From positions 124,001 to 188,000 of the forward strand of contig NZ_JACJOD010000028.1 of assembly GCF_014695385.1 (NCBI RefSeq): a DNA stretch of 64,000 bases. The letters run 5' to 3'. The stretch is from Trichocoleus sp. FACHB-46. GTDB lineage: Bacteria > Cyanobacteriota > Cyanobacteriia > FACHB-46. This document shows, one piece after another, positions 46,039-55,859 of this stretch. The notes under the pieces are model-generated. The model ran no database searches and had not been told where the DNA came from. It saw nothing but the letters and a program-made list of their open reading frames with translations. The first letter of the stretch is position 1. The number at the start of each line of letters is the position of its first letter. Made by a program: the position numbers and the translations under genes.

Positions 46039-46845
46039 ATGCGTATTCGGTCAATGTTGCGATCGCTGTTGCTGGGTTTGGTGTTTTTGTTTGCTTGGAG
46101 CAGCATTGCGATCGCGAAACCTACCTCTCATCCCCCTGAAAAAGATAAAGTGCCTCTCTCCAAAACAGAGCTTCAAACCGCTGAGATGGTAGGGTTCGAT
46201 GATCAAGGTCGTCAACAGAAGTTTCAAGTGCGAAATAGTGAAGTTGATCCCCTTGATCCAGAGAAAAAAACATATCTCTACACTGTTTTTTATCAGGATA
46301 ATCAGCGGAACTGGCAGAACCTCTGTGAACCAGATGCGAAAGGAGTTGCTAAAGCTGTTGTTTTACAAGGCTCTTGGGATAGCCGAGGCAGTTACAACCC
46401 CAATAAGAAATTGGTGACATTTAGCTGCACCAACGGAGCTTTAGCCAAGTGTATGCGGTTCGGCTACAAACCTTGGCAAAATGTCAAAGGGCGATCGCTA
46501 CGAGATTATCATTCTGCTTGTGTGCGGATGGTACGAGCGGATTATTGTGGGGATGGTGTGGCCCATACCAAAGATGGCACTCCAATCAATCTCTACGATC
46601 GCCTAGGCATCCAAAAACCAGATGTAATGCCAGAGATGCGGTTTGAAGCAGCTTGGGGGGTGAATGGGGCACACTGTATCAACCAAGTCAGGTGGCCAGA
46701 GGCGCTAGCTTATGTGAAGCGAGTTTGCCCTACCCGATTGGCGACAAGAGGCAATCACTGCACCTCAGCAGAACGGGCCCAACGCCACTTTCCTGATGCT
46801 CTGTTATTCAACGACTCAGCAATACAAAAATCTCAGCGATTATAA
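46039..46845 (+). CDS. Secreted ADYC-domain protein
   Basis: From the ATG at 46039 (AAGAAGG just upstream) the 268-residue protein has a signal peptide to about residue 27 (ending SIAIA). It then has a Cys-rich domain with the namesake-like motif VRADYCGDG near residue 165. Further Cys pairs lie in FSCTNGALAKCMRFGYKPW, SACVRMV and RVCPTRL, and THEF-like trailing segments complete it. ADYC-domain proteins have no known function. They are known from myxobacteria and cyanobacteria, in my recollection often near pentapeptide-repeat genes, as here. Confidence 0.78.
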   Translation: MRIRSMLRSLLLGLVFLFAWSSIAIAKPTSHPPEKDKVPLSKTELQTAEMVGFDDQGRQQKFQVRNSEVDPLDPEKKTYLYTVFYQDNQRNWQNLCEPDAKGVAKAVVLQGSWDSRGSYNPNKKLVTFSCTNGALAKCMRFGYKPWQNVKGRSLRDYHSACVRMVRADYCGDGVAHTKDGTPINLYDRLGIQKPDVMPEMRFEAAWGVNGAHCINQVRWPEALAYVKRVCPTRLATRGNHCTSAERAQRHFPDALLFNDSAIQKSQRL

Positions 46846-47006
46846 ATAGCGATTGTAAGCATTGATTTGTAGGGGCACCTTTTGTGGATGCCTTAGTTTA
46901 TTTTGAGAAGACTAATATCAAATATGTTGCTGACAAAGGAGAGTCTGGTAACGTTTTATAGTGGCGCGATCGCATTGTTGACGTTTTTTAATCTGCTGAA
47001 ATATTT

Positions 47007-48071
47007 ATGTTGTCTACCGTTGCTCAGGTATATCCCGTTGTTTGGCAAGAAGACCGAGTCTTGCTAATTGACCAAACCCGTTTGCCCAACGAATATATCG
47101 TTGTGGAAATTAGCCGCTATGAAGACATGGCTCGGGCGATTAAGACCATGATTGTGCGGGGGGCTCCGGCGATCGGGGTGGCAGCGGCCTACGGTGTGTA
47201 CTTGGGGGCACGAGCGATTCAGACGAGCGATCGCGATCAATTTTTGGCTCAACTAGAAACAGTGGCTCAGGAGTTGCGGGAAACTCGCCCGACTGCGGTG
47301 AACTTGTTCTGGGCGATCGCGCGGATGCTGAAGACAGCACGGCAGACGATTGGGCCTGTGGAATATCTGAAAGAGACTTTGCTGCAAACGGCAAAGCAAA
47401 TTAATGCAGATGACATCCAAACCTGTCAGGCGATCGGCGATCATGGAGTAAAGGCACTACCCACAAGCCCAGAAAAGCTGCGGATTTTGACCCACTGCAA
47501 TGCGGGGGCTTTGGCAACGGCAGGATATGGCACCGCGTTGGGTGTAGTGCGCTCGGCTTGGCGAGATGGACGGCTAGAGCGAGTGTATGCCGATGAAACT
47601 CGGCCTCGGTTACAAGGGGCAAAGCTAACGGCTTGGGAATGTGTGCAAGAAGGCATTCCAGTAACGTTGATTTCGGATGGGATGGCGGCGCACTGCATGA
47701 AGCAGGGCCTGATTCACGCGGTTGTGGTGGGGGCCGATCGCATTGCAGCCAATGGCGATGCGGCAAACAAGATTGGGACTTACAGTGTGGCGATCGCTGC
47801 GAAAGCCCACAATGTTCCTTTCTTTGTAGCGGCTCCCCTGTCCACTATTGACTTTTCTTTGTCGGATGGTAGCGGAATTCCTATTGAGGAACGCGATCCG
47901 GTGGAGATTTACCAAGTGGGTGACACTCGCATTTGTTCGCCAGGTGTGGAGTTCTACAATCCCGCGTTTGATGTGACTCCTGCGGAGTTGATTACGGCGA
48001 TCGTGACTGAGTTTGGGGCGTTTGCTCCGAGTGAGTTGAAGCCTCAGTTGCACGAGAAACAAGCAGTTTAA
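47007..48071 (+). CDS. mtnA: S-methyl-5-thioribose-1-phosphate isomerase
   Basis: The enzyme isomerises methylthioribose-1-phosphate to methylthioribulose-1-phosphate in methionine salvage. Diagnostic segments are [15 protein letters not shown] near residue 50, [18 protein letters not shown] near 160, [15 protein letters not shown] near 195, [18 protein letters not shown] near 240 and PLSTIDF near 280. The length of 354 is typical. It shares the eIF2B alpha/beta/delta fold, and the family motifs support MtnA over a ribose-1,5-bisphosphate isomerase. Confidence 0.95.
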   Translation: MLSTVAQVYPVVWQEDRVLLIDQTRLPNEYIVVEISRYEDMARAIKTMIVRGAPAIGVAAAYGVYLGARAIQTSDRDQFLAQLETVAQELRETRPTAVNLFWAIARMLKTARQTIGPVEYLKETLLQTAKQINADDIQTCQAIGDHGVKALPTSPEKLRILTHCNAGALATAGYGTALGVVRSAWRDGRLERVYADETRPRLQGAKLTAWECVQEGIPVTLISDGMAAHCMKQGLIHAVVVGADRIAANGDAANKIGTYSVAIAAKAHNVPFFVAAPLSTIDFSLSDGSGIPIEERDPVEIYQVGDTRICSPGVEFYNPAFDVTPAELITAIVTEFGAFAPSELKPQLHEKQAV

Positions 48072-48091
48072 CTACTTAAGGAACCAAGCCC

Positions 48092-48138
48092 TTGGGGGCA
48101 CTCGCCCCCAACCCCCCGCTGAGGGACGGTTGCGTCCC
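48092..48138. repeat. GC-rich double hairpin, interspersed-repeat-like
   Basis: TTGGGGGC-ACTC-GCCCCCAA (48092-48111) is followed by GGGACG-GTTG-CGTCCC (48123-48138). The C-rich context (CCCCCAACCCCCCGCTGAGG) is unlike the neighbouring coding DNA and resembles short intergenic repeats I remember in cyanobacterial genomes. It also lies right after mtnA and may aid termination. Confidence 0.5.
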
Positions 48139-48312
48139 CCAGATCCCCTCCAAAAGTTTGCCTTTAGCCGCCGTTTTCAAAGCCTTCTCCGCATCGGGGA
48201 GGGTTTGGGAGGGGTGATTTTGATCAATTTAGAACATTTCAGTCTTAAGAAGGGTGCTGTTCTCTGCTCAGGTGTTCCAATGGTTGGCAGTTGTTGATAT
48301 GGGAGATCACGA

Positions 48313-49293
<981 letters not shown>

Positions 49294-49308
49294 CTCGAAT
49301 CGCTGAAG

Positions 49309-50535
49309 CTAGCGCAAGGCCCAAGCCAAAAACCGCTCGACATAATAGAGAGTTACCTGGCTCCCCAGCCCTTGAAAGACTTCATCAAAGCTGTGCTCGG
49401 CCCAAGGAAGCTCTAGCAGGGCTACGGGGCTGCCCACAGACCGCAATCGTTGGTACATGCCCTGGGCAAATTTGACTTCCACCAGATGATCGCGCCGACC
49501 ATGGACGAGTAATGTGGGGGGTAAAAGTCGACTGACATAGGTGGCGGGGGAAGCCTGGCGATAGAGCGCTGGTTTCTCAGTTGGGGTGCCGCCCAAGAAA
49601 GCTCTTAAAGCTGCCCGGACATCGATTGGGTCAGGTTCAGGCGGATCGGCGTAACCTGCTGTCAAGTTGAAAGGGCCGTAGTAGCTGACCACCGCTCGAA
49701 TCGGCAGAGCGTCGGATTGGTAGGCTGCTAGCATCGCCAAGTGCCCACCAGCAGAGCGACCCAGTAAAGCCATGCGATCGCCATCTGCTTCATATTCAGT
49801 GGCATGTTCGCGCACAAAAGCTAAGGCGGTGCGGACATCCTCTAGTTGCGCTGGAAAAGGGTGCTGAGGCGCATGGCGGTAGTCGATCGCGAAGACCGTG
49901 TAACCTCTGGCGGCCATGTAACGGCTGAAAACAGCATTGGCTAATGGGCTTCCCCCTCGCCAAGCTCCCCCATAAATCACCACTAAGGCTGGATAGCGAC
50001 CCACTTGAGGCGGTCGGTAAATATCTATGCTGAGCTGCACACCGTCTGGTTTGGCAAAAGGGATGTTGGGGTCATAGCGCACCGGACTAGCTGGAATTCC
50101 GGTGAAAACCTGCTGCAAAATAAAAGGTTGCGATCGCGGTCTCTCTAGATCTCCCTTGGTACTTTGTGCCGCCTGTCGATCTAATTGCTGGCTCACCTGC
50201 TCATAGCTCGCCCCAAAATTTGCTTGCAGCTCATCATTGTTTCGTTGTGATGCAAGGGGTAGCTGTAATAGGGGTAGCATACTTAGCCCCAGCCCCACCA
50301 AGCCCAGCAACACAGCTAAGCGTTGGAGCCAACTCCGGCGCATCCCTAGAGATGCCAGCAGGCAAGCGATCGCATTAAACCCGATCAACCAAGGGCTTAG
50401 CTCTGGCGTCGCTACTCCTAAAGGTAGCAGAGCTAGGGTTGGCGCAGGCACGACAATCCAAGCGCTCAGAAACAAGGTGACGCTACTGAGGAATAAGGCC
50501 AAACAAGCGTAAAGAGTTCGTAAAACGGACGGCAT
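49309..50535 (-). CDS. Membrane-anchored alpha/beta hydrolase (BD-FAE/esterase-like)
   Basis: The N-terminal 80 residues hold about three hydrophobic segments, and the rest is an alpha/beta hydrolase. The oxyanion motif is VIYGGAWRGG, the nucleophile elbow LLGRSAGGHLAM, the Asp in HGRRDHLV and the His in AEHSFDEV. A DxRxR-type pattern suggests a carboxylesterase or lipase-like enzyme on the lumen or periplasm side, and the substrate is unknown. It converges on the aldo/keto reductase gene with a 15-base gap. Confidence 0.85.
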   Translation of the reverse strand: MPSVLRTLYACLALFLSSVTLFLSAWIVVPAPTLALLPLGVATPELSPWLIGFNAIACLLASLGMRRSWLQRLAVLLGLVGLGLSMLPLLQLPLASQRNNDELQANFGASYEQVSQQLDRQAAQSTKGDLERPRSQPFILQQVFTGIPASPVRYDPNIPFAKPDGVQLSIDIYRPPQVGRYPALVVIYGGAWRGGSPLANAVFSRYMAARGYTVFAIDYRHAPQHPFPAQLEDVRTALAFVREHATEYEADGDRMALLGRSAGGHLAMLAAYQSDALPIRAVVSYYGPFNLTAGYADPPEPDPIDVRAALRAFLGGTPTEKPALYRQASPATYVSRLLPPTLLVHGRRDHLVEVKFAQGMYQRLRSVGSPVALLELPWAEHSFDEVFQGLGSQVTLYYVERFLAWALR

Positions 50536-50744
50536 CCAAAATTACCTGCTTTGTCAGGGGATCATCATAATTAGGGCAGAATATTTCGACTTTGCTTAAA
50601 ACTTTTTCTATTTCGCGCCAACCTCTATCTAAAGGAATAGGTTGCACTGAATTCGCTTTCGTTTATAAGGAAAGTACGTAAAAACCATATGACTGATAAC
50701 AGTACTTAAACACTACTTAAACACTAAGTCTTGAGGGAAACTAC

Positions 50745-51119
50745 ATGCGTTCTACCATGCTTGCTTTTTTTGGCGCAGGGCTTGGAGTGCTGGTTGGGGC
50801 GGTTGCAGGTCAGGCTCAAACCGCTAACTCACCAGAGGTACTGCCCGGTAGTGTGACATTGTCCAGTCAATCTCTTCAAGGCGTACAAACTCGCAGCCTG
50901 AATGACTTTAAAGCGCCTAAGTCTCGAGTGAATCTGGAGTTACGTGGCAATTCCAATTCTGTACGTCCCTCTGCACCAGGTTTCAAAGTGCAAGATCGAA
51001 CAGTGGTGATTGTAGAGCGATCGCGTCCCTCAGAAAAAAACTCAACGGTGTTCTTAGATGACGTTGGTAGCGATCGTGAGCAACGGTTTAAGGTGCAGTA
51101 TCAGTTAACGGACCAGTAG
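50745..51119 (+). CDS. Secreted hypothetical protein
   Basis: The 124-residue product starts with a signal peptide (MLAFFGAGLGVLVGAVAGQAQ, cut near residue 25). The mature part is polar, with a central beta-rich segment (RVNLELRGNSNS, DRTVVIVERS) and an acidic end. No family is recognised. An upstream AT-rich spacer (50536-50744) separates it from the divergent hydrolase gene. Confidence 0.65.
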   Translation: MRSTMLAFFGAGLGVLVGAVAGQAQTANSPEVLPGSVTLSSQSLQGVQTRSLNDFKAPKSRVNLELRGNSNSVRPSAPGFKVQDRTVVIVERSRPSEKNSTVFLDDVGSDREQRFKVQYQLTDQ

Positions 51120-51167
51120 TTGCAATTTTTCCTATTCTTCCTAGCAGTGGTTTTTTGCTGGAGCTAC

Positions 51168-51205
51168 AAGCGATCGCCTGATTAATAGAGATTGTGCGAT
51201 CGCTT
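51168..51205. repeat. HIP1-based perfect inverted repeat between convergent genes
   Basis: AAGCGATCGC (51168-51177) and GCGATCGCTT (51196-51205) form 10-bp arms across 18 bases, between the convergent stops at 51119 and 51233. Confidence 0.7.
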
Positions 51206-51232
51206 CTTCTAGTTGTTTTCAGCATCAGAAAT

Positions 51233-52552
51233 CTATTGACTTTGCTGCGCTAAAAACTTCTGATTGGATCGTTTCACTTTAGCTATCCAGCGACGGTATG
51301 ACGACAAGATCTCCGAATAGGGAACCGTAGTGTCAGACAACAGCTCAAACAGGGAAGTTGGAAAATGCTGCGGTAATAGTTGATGCAGCACTTTGCCCAA
51401 TTTCTGTCTCACTATGAGTTCCAGAAATAAGGATTTAGATAGCGGAAATGGACTATCAGACAGTTCTACCAAAGCATGAGCATCGGGTTGGCGTCGCGTA
51501 CTAAAATCTGGTAACACTAAGTTTAAGTCGTCAGAATATTCATCTAATAGACGATCCAATACTTCTACATCCTCGAAAGCAGCATTGCCTCCCTGACCCA
51601 AGGAGGGGGAAACGGCGTGAGCGGCATCGCCAATCAGTAACACGCTGTTGCCATAGTGATAATGACTGCAACGGATGGTGAGCACCTGGGAAACAGGACG
51701 ATTGAGCAATGCTTCCGCTTCGGCATCAGTAATGAGTGGGCTTAAATCAGGAAAATTCTGATGGAAAAACTCTAAAACTTGAGTAGTAGTGTTCAGCTTC
51801 ACAAACGAATTGTTGTTGCAAGAAAAAGTAATGACGCCACTGGCGATCGCCTCGCTGGTAGGAACCGCTAGAACTGTGGTGCCATCCTCCAATCGCCAAC
51901 TATGGATATGTTCTGGTTTGAGGTCTAGTCCTGCTGGCTCATTTCGTCGTAATGAAAAAAGAGTTTTGTAGTCGGTAGGCACACACTGGGCCTCAAGGGT
52001 AAATTCCTCTGTGGGCAAAAAGTGATTTCTGATTACAGAGTGCGCTCCATCAGCTCCAATCAGCAGGTCATAATCAGCCCTCAACTCCTCTGCCACGCTG
52101 TTTTCAGTAATGCTTTCAAAGGTAATGCTCTGCCGCTCAAAATGTGCGGCAATACATTTACAGTTGAAGTGGAGAGTGAGGCGATCGCTCTGGTCGGTTT
52201 CGGTGAGCTTTTCTAATAAGGTGATGACTAATTGGGTGCGATCGAGGGCAAAGAGTGGCTTCTGGCGAGATAACGTTCGCATTTTCCCTTTTCTACCATG
52301 CACCACTGTTCCCCAAATTGCGGTCCCTTGGGCTTTGACGCTATCTTCCAACCCTGGAACCTGCCTTAAAGCATGGAGGCCTCTGGCGTTGAGGGTCAGG
52401 GGGTAGGTGCGAGCTTTTTCAAAGGAGACACTGCGGGGGTCAGGACGGCGATCGTAAATTTCAATCTGATAAGCTTCCTGCCGCCGCAACAGATAATGAG
52501 CCAACAGAATCCCGCTCGGCCCAGCTCCGACAATTACAACTCTCTTCGCCAT
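51233..52552 (-). CDS. FAD-dependent monooxygenase, kynurenine-3-monooxygenase-like
   Basis: The 439-residue group A flavoprotein has the Rossmann motif VIVGAGPSGILLAHYLL, a DG motif in LLIGADGAHSVIRN and the GD motif in LLIGDAAHAVSPSLGQGGNAAFED. SVSFEKARTYPLTLNARG near residue 45 resembles kynurenine 3-monooxygenase. No other kynurenine genes are nearby, so the substrate is open. It is divergent from an SDR gene across 98 bases. Confidence 0.88.
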   Translation of the reverse strand: MAKRVVIVGAGPSGILLAHYLLRRQEAYQIEIYDRRPDPRSVSFEKARTYPLTLNARGLHALRQVPGLEDSVKAQGTAIWGTVVHGRKGKMRTLSRQKPLFALDRTQLVITLLEKLTETDQSDRLTLHFNCKCIAAHFERQSITFESITENSVAEELRADYDLLIGADGAHSVIRNHFLPTEEFTLEAQCVPTDYKTLFSLRRNEPAGLDLKPEHIHSWRLEDGTTVLAVPTSEAIASGVITFSCNNNSFVKLNTTTQVLEFFHQNFPDLSPLITDAEAEALLNRPVSQVLTIRCSHYHYGNSVLLIGDAAHAVSPSLGQGGNAAFEDVEVLDRLLDEYSDDLNLVLPDFSTRRQPDAHALVELSDSPFPLSKSLFLELIVRQKLGKVLHQLLPQHFPTSLFELLSDTTVPYSEILSSYRRWIAKVKRSNQKFLAQQSQ

Positions 52553-52650
52553 TGCTCCACCTCAAATTCGCGCTGATAGAACACTGATAGAATTAGATGC
52601 TACAGCCAATCTGCTAATGGTAGGCTGCTAACGGTTGAGTTGCTGGTCTT

Positions 52651-53421
52651 ATGTCTGTTTTTGCTGAGATACAAAATGCCAACGCCTTGATTGTGGGTGC
52701 AAATGGAGGCATTGGTTTAGGGTTTGTGCAGAAGTTGTTGCAGGACGATCGCGTTACCAAAATCTATGCGACTTATCGTCAACCCGAATCTGCAAGTGAA
52801 CTATTGGCGCTAGAACGCGAGCAGCCTGAGCGGTTAGTTTGTCTCCCGCTAGACATTACAGACGAAGCTCAAATTGCTGAATGCAGCGATCGCATTAAAG
52901 GTCAGGTAGACAAACTACATTTGGTGATCAACTGTGTCGGCATTTTGCATGAGGGAGATTTGCAGCCCGAAAAGAGCTTGCGCCAAATTAATCCCGATCA
53001 TTTAATGCGCTACTTTCAGATCAACAGTATTGGAGCGGTGCTCCTGGCTAAGCATCTATCGCCTTTGTTCGCTCATAGCGAGAGAAATGTCTTTGCCACG
53101 ATCTCCGCCAAAATTGGCAGCATTGGGGATAACCAGTTGGGCGGCTGGTATGGCTATCGGGCCTCTAAAGCGGCGTTGAATATGTTGATGCGGACTGTCG
53201 CGATCGAATATAAGCGCAAAAGCCCCAACACGATTGTAGTAACGCTACATCCTGGCACCACTGATACTCGTCTTTCCAAACCATTTCAGCGGAATGTGTC
53301 GCCCGAAAAACTGTTTCCAGTAGAGCGAACTGTTGCTCAGTTGTTGGCTGTGATTGAAAATCTAGAGCCTAAAGACAGCGGCGAGTTTTTCTCCTGGGAT
53401 GGTAGTCGCTTGCCTTGGTAA
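52651..53421 (+). CDS. Short-chain dehydrogenase/reductase
   Basis: The 256-residue NAD(P)-dependent SDR has the glycine motif VGANGGIG, an NCVG-type motif (INCVGILHEGD) and a Ser-Tyr-Lys site (TISAKIGSIGDNQ, then YGYRASKAALN). A C-terminal segment FFSWDGSRLPW resembles C-factor/CsgA-like SDRs. The substrate is unknown. It may share a promoter region with the monooxygenase. Confidence 0.92.
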   Translation: MSVFAEIQNANALIVGANGGIGLGFVQKLLQDDRVTKIYATYRQPESASELLALEREQPERLVCLPLDITDEAQIAECSDRIKGQVDKLHLVINCVGILHEGDLQPEKSLRQINPDHLMRYFQINSIGAVLLAKHLSPLFAHSERNVFATISAKIGSIGDNQLGGWYGYRASKAALNMLMRTVAIEYKRKSPNTIVVTLHPGTTDTRLSKPFQRNVSPEKLFPVERTVAQLLAVIENLEPKDSGEFFSWDGSRLPW

Positions 53422-53578
53422 AAGCTTGGTAAAAACAGGCTTGGCGTATTCAGCATTACAACAAGGTTTTACGAGTGAACAATTCTCCAGATAGAATCTT
53501 GTCTCTGCCTGTAGTGGAAGTTAGGGCTAGCGATCGCCAGTACGCTGCATAGCAGTAGCTGCTAACAAAGGTTTCACT

Positions 53579-54073
53579 ATGCAAACGAACACCTCTAACT
53601 TACTTCAGCGCCTTGACGGTGCCGAACGACTTTTTGCCATGATTCTTGGTGTAGTCTTTTTAGCCGTTGGCATCGCTGGATTTATCCCCGGCTTGATTGC
53701 TATGCCTGCGGTGGCGGGAGATGCACCGCTCTATGTTCCCGACTTGTCTTTCCCAGATGGGTATGGCAACGTCTTTGGTCTGTTTCCTACTAACTTCTTG
53801 CATAACGCGGTTCATATTGCGGTCGGTGTTTTAGGTTTGGCTGCTGCCACCAGTTTCTCTGGATCATTGGTGTTTAACCAAGGATTTGCGATCGCTTATA
53901 TCCTGATTGCCATCATGGGTTTGCTGCCAGCGACTAATACCACTTTTGGCCTCATGCCTATCTTTGGTAACAACGTTTGGTTCAATGCTCTGACTGGATT
54001 GGCCGCTGCTTATTTTGGTTTCATTAAGCCCCTCAAAGTTCAAGAGCAGATCACTTCTGCACCTAAAGCGTAG
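53579..54073 (+). CDS. DUF4383 membrane protein
   Basis: The 164-residue protein has four hydrophobic segments (about 18-38, 75-95, 100-118 and 130-150) and FGLFPTNFLHNAVHIAVGVLGL, a pattern of DUF4383. Its function is unknown; members are often seen in stress-linked sets with small membrane proteins. It lies upstream of the stress-protein-like gene. There is no signal peptide beyond the first helix. Confidence 0.8.
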   Translation: MQTNTSNLLQRLDGAERLFAMILGVVFLAVGIAGFIPGLIAMPAVAGDAPLYVPDLSFPDGYGNVFGLFPTNFLHNAVHIAVGVLGLAAATSFSGSLVFNQGFAIAYILIAIMGLLPATNTTFGLMPIFGNNVWFNALTGLAAAYFGFIKPLKVQEQITSAPKA

Positions 54074-54098
54074 GTATGAGATAAGCGCGAAATAAATA

Positions 54099-54130
54099 CA
54101 AGATAGGTGATAGGTGCGATCGCTATCTTG
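54099..54130 (+). terminator. Likely terminator after the DUF4383 gene
   Basis: CAAGATAG (54099-54106) pairs with CTATCTTG (54123-54130) and is followed by TAGAGTTTTC. A second perfect stem, CTCTCCC (54210-54216) with GGGAGAG (54233-54239), is followed by ATTTTC. The spacer to 54442 has no other feature. Confidence 0.5.
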
Positions 54131-54442
54131 TAGAGTTTTCAGCATAAAGCTTTTGATTTTATTTCAGCTGACTTAATCAACTCTTCTTTTTAACTTTTCT
54201 CTCCATTCGCTCTCCCCCGACAATAAGTTTATGGGAGAGATTTTCTATGCTTCATCGAGAGAGGGAATTAGGGCGATTTGAGGCAATATAATTCTTTGGC
54301 AAATTTGTCTTTGCAGCGTAGGCTACATCTCTAGATTGATGAGTTGCCTCAGCGGAATCATAACAATGTAGGGGCTATTAACAATTCTGCAAGCGTTGTG
54401 CTGTAGCCAACTTTGCAGATAAAGAAAGTGATGGAAGAAAGT

Positions 54443-54997
54443 ATGACTGATAATCAACAAAAACGTGCCCTAGGAGCTTTTTCTACTCGTTCAGCGGTCG
54501 AAACTGCGCTCCATGAGTTGCAAGCTACTGGTTTTCCGATGAATCAAGTGTCTGTGATTGCTAAGAACGCAGACGAAAGTCAAGAAGTGAGTGGCGCTCA
54601 TATGCAAAGTCAGGTTGGCGATCAAGAAGTCGGAGCGGGAAACGCCACTGCTTCTAACTTGGCCTATGGGGGTGCTGCCGCTACGGTGTTATTGGGCCTG
54701 ACCAGCCTCAGCATCCCTGGAGTCGGTGCTGTATTGGCTGCAGGTACCTTAGCGGCTTCTCTGGTGGCTAGCGTCGCAGGTGCTGGGATTAATGCCGCTT
54801 CAGCAAATAGCGTAGTGCAAGCGATGGCTGCGTCAGGAATTGCTAAAGAGCAAGCTGAGATTTACAGCGATCGCTTGTTGCGAGGTGATTATGTGGTGCT
54901 AATCGAAGGGAGTGATGCTGAGATTCAGCAGGCAGCAGATGTTCTAAGTCAGAAGAGTATTCAAGATTGGGGCATCTACGCAGCAGCAAATGCTTGA
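54443..54997 (+). CDS. General stress protein 17M-like protein
   Basis: The 184-residue protein starts MTDNQQKRALGAFSTRSAVETALHELQ. This is the beta-alpha-beta pattern of the GSP17M/YflT domain, with LQATGFPMNQVSVIAK near residue 30. A Gly/Ala-rich pair of hydrophobic segments (about residues 75-120) may insert into membranes. The ATG at 54443 is preceded by GGAAG (5 bases). The upstream TTG frame start at 54413 is less likely. Confidence 0.78.
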   Translation: MTDNQQKRALGAFSTRSAVETALHELQATGFPMNQVSVIAKNADESQEVSGAHMQSQVGDQEVGAGNATASNLAYGGAAATVLLGLTSLSIPGVGAVLAAGTLAASLVASVAGAGINAASANSVVQAMAASGIAKEQAEIYSDRLLRGDYVVLIEGSDAEIQQAADVLSQKSIQDWGIYAAANA

Positions 54998-55046
54998 GTT
55001 ATGCTTTGGGTGTTCCTAAGCTAATCGCACACGAGGCTCAGTAATC

Positions 55047-55787
55047 GTGACATCAGATTCAGCTAAGTTTGGCGAACAAACCCTCAATAAAATGGCGACT
55101 ATGGCGATCGCTAGCATGATCAAGGATGCCGAAGAAGTGGATGTCCAAATCAAAACCGATGTGAGCAAACTGGCTCAAGGGCAAGTTGATTCGATCGCCA
55201 TTAAGATCCAGGGTTTATTGATGCAGTCTAGCTTACGTCTGGAGGAATTTTACCTCCAGATCAATCGAGTGGCAGTTAAGCCTTTCAGTGCAATGTTCGG
55301 CAAAATTAAGCTGATGCATCCGGCTGATGGCACGATTCGGGTAGTCGTTAACGAAGCTAGCCTCACCCAAGCTCTGAATTCTGCCTCGGTGCGGAAGAAG
55401 TTGCCATCGCTGCCCCAGCTGACTAAAACTCAGGCGGGAGATCACTCAATTCAGCAAGTGAAATGTTATTTGCTGAGTGATGGCCATCTGGCCTTTAACG
55501 TGGGCTTGAATACACCAGATCCATCACTGCCGTCTATGTCTTTTACAGCGACACCCGAGATTGGCAACGATGGGCAAGCGATTGTGCTGCAAAATCTATC
55601 ACCTGTGGATCATCCAGGCTCTTTGGCTGAAATCACGGCGGCTTTAGTGGCTCAAATTAGTGACCTCCTCAGTTTGCCTGAGTTTAAGCATCAAGGTATG
55701 TCTGTGCAAATTCAGCAACTGGAGGTGGTCACTGGCAAGTTAAGCTGGGAAGCGATCGCTTCCATCGATCAATTTCAGTCTACATAA
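55047..55787 (+). CDS. DUF2993 (LmeA-like) lipid-binding protein
   Basis: The 246-residue protein has the DUF2993 pattern: an amphipathic start (FGEQTLNKMATMAIASMI), VDVQIKTDVSKLAQGQVDSI near residue 30, and strand-rich repeats FYLQINRVAVKPF and VRVVVNEAS-like. LmeA-type proteins bind phospholipids in a TULIP-like fold. No signal peptide is seen. The start codon is a GTG at 55047 (GTG ACA TCA), 49 bases after the stress-like gene, so cotranscription is possible. Confidence 0.82.
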   Translation: MTSDSAKFGEQTLNKMATMAIASMIKDAEEVDVQIKTDVSKLAQGQVDSIAIKIQGLLMQSSLRLEEFYLQINRVAVKPFSAMFGKIKLMHPADGTIRVVVNEASLTQALNSASVRKKLPSLPQLTKTQAGDHSIQQVKCYLLSDGHLAFNVGLNTPDPSLPSMSFTATPEIGNDGQAIVLQNLSPVDHPGSLAEITAALVAQISDLLSLPEFKHQGMSVQIQQLEVVTGKLSWEAIASIDQFQST

Positions 55788-55859
55788 GATCTGCCTCTAT
55801 CTATCCTTAGATTAAAGCTTTATCTTGTAACCTCCTTCCATTCCGCCTGTATTCCTGCT

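Noticed and set aside
47140-48062. Several antisense frames over mtnA of 62-145 codons
   Set aside because: They oppose the strongly conserved MtnA motifs, and their His/Pro/Arg-rich translations look like codon shadows.
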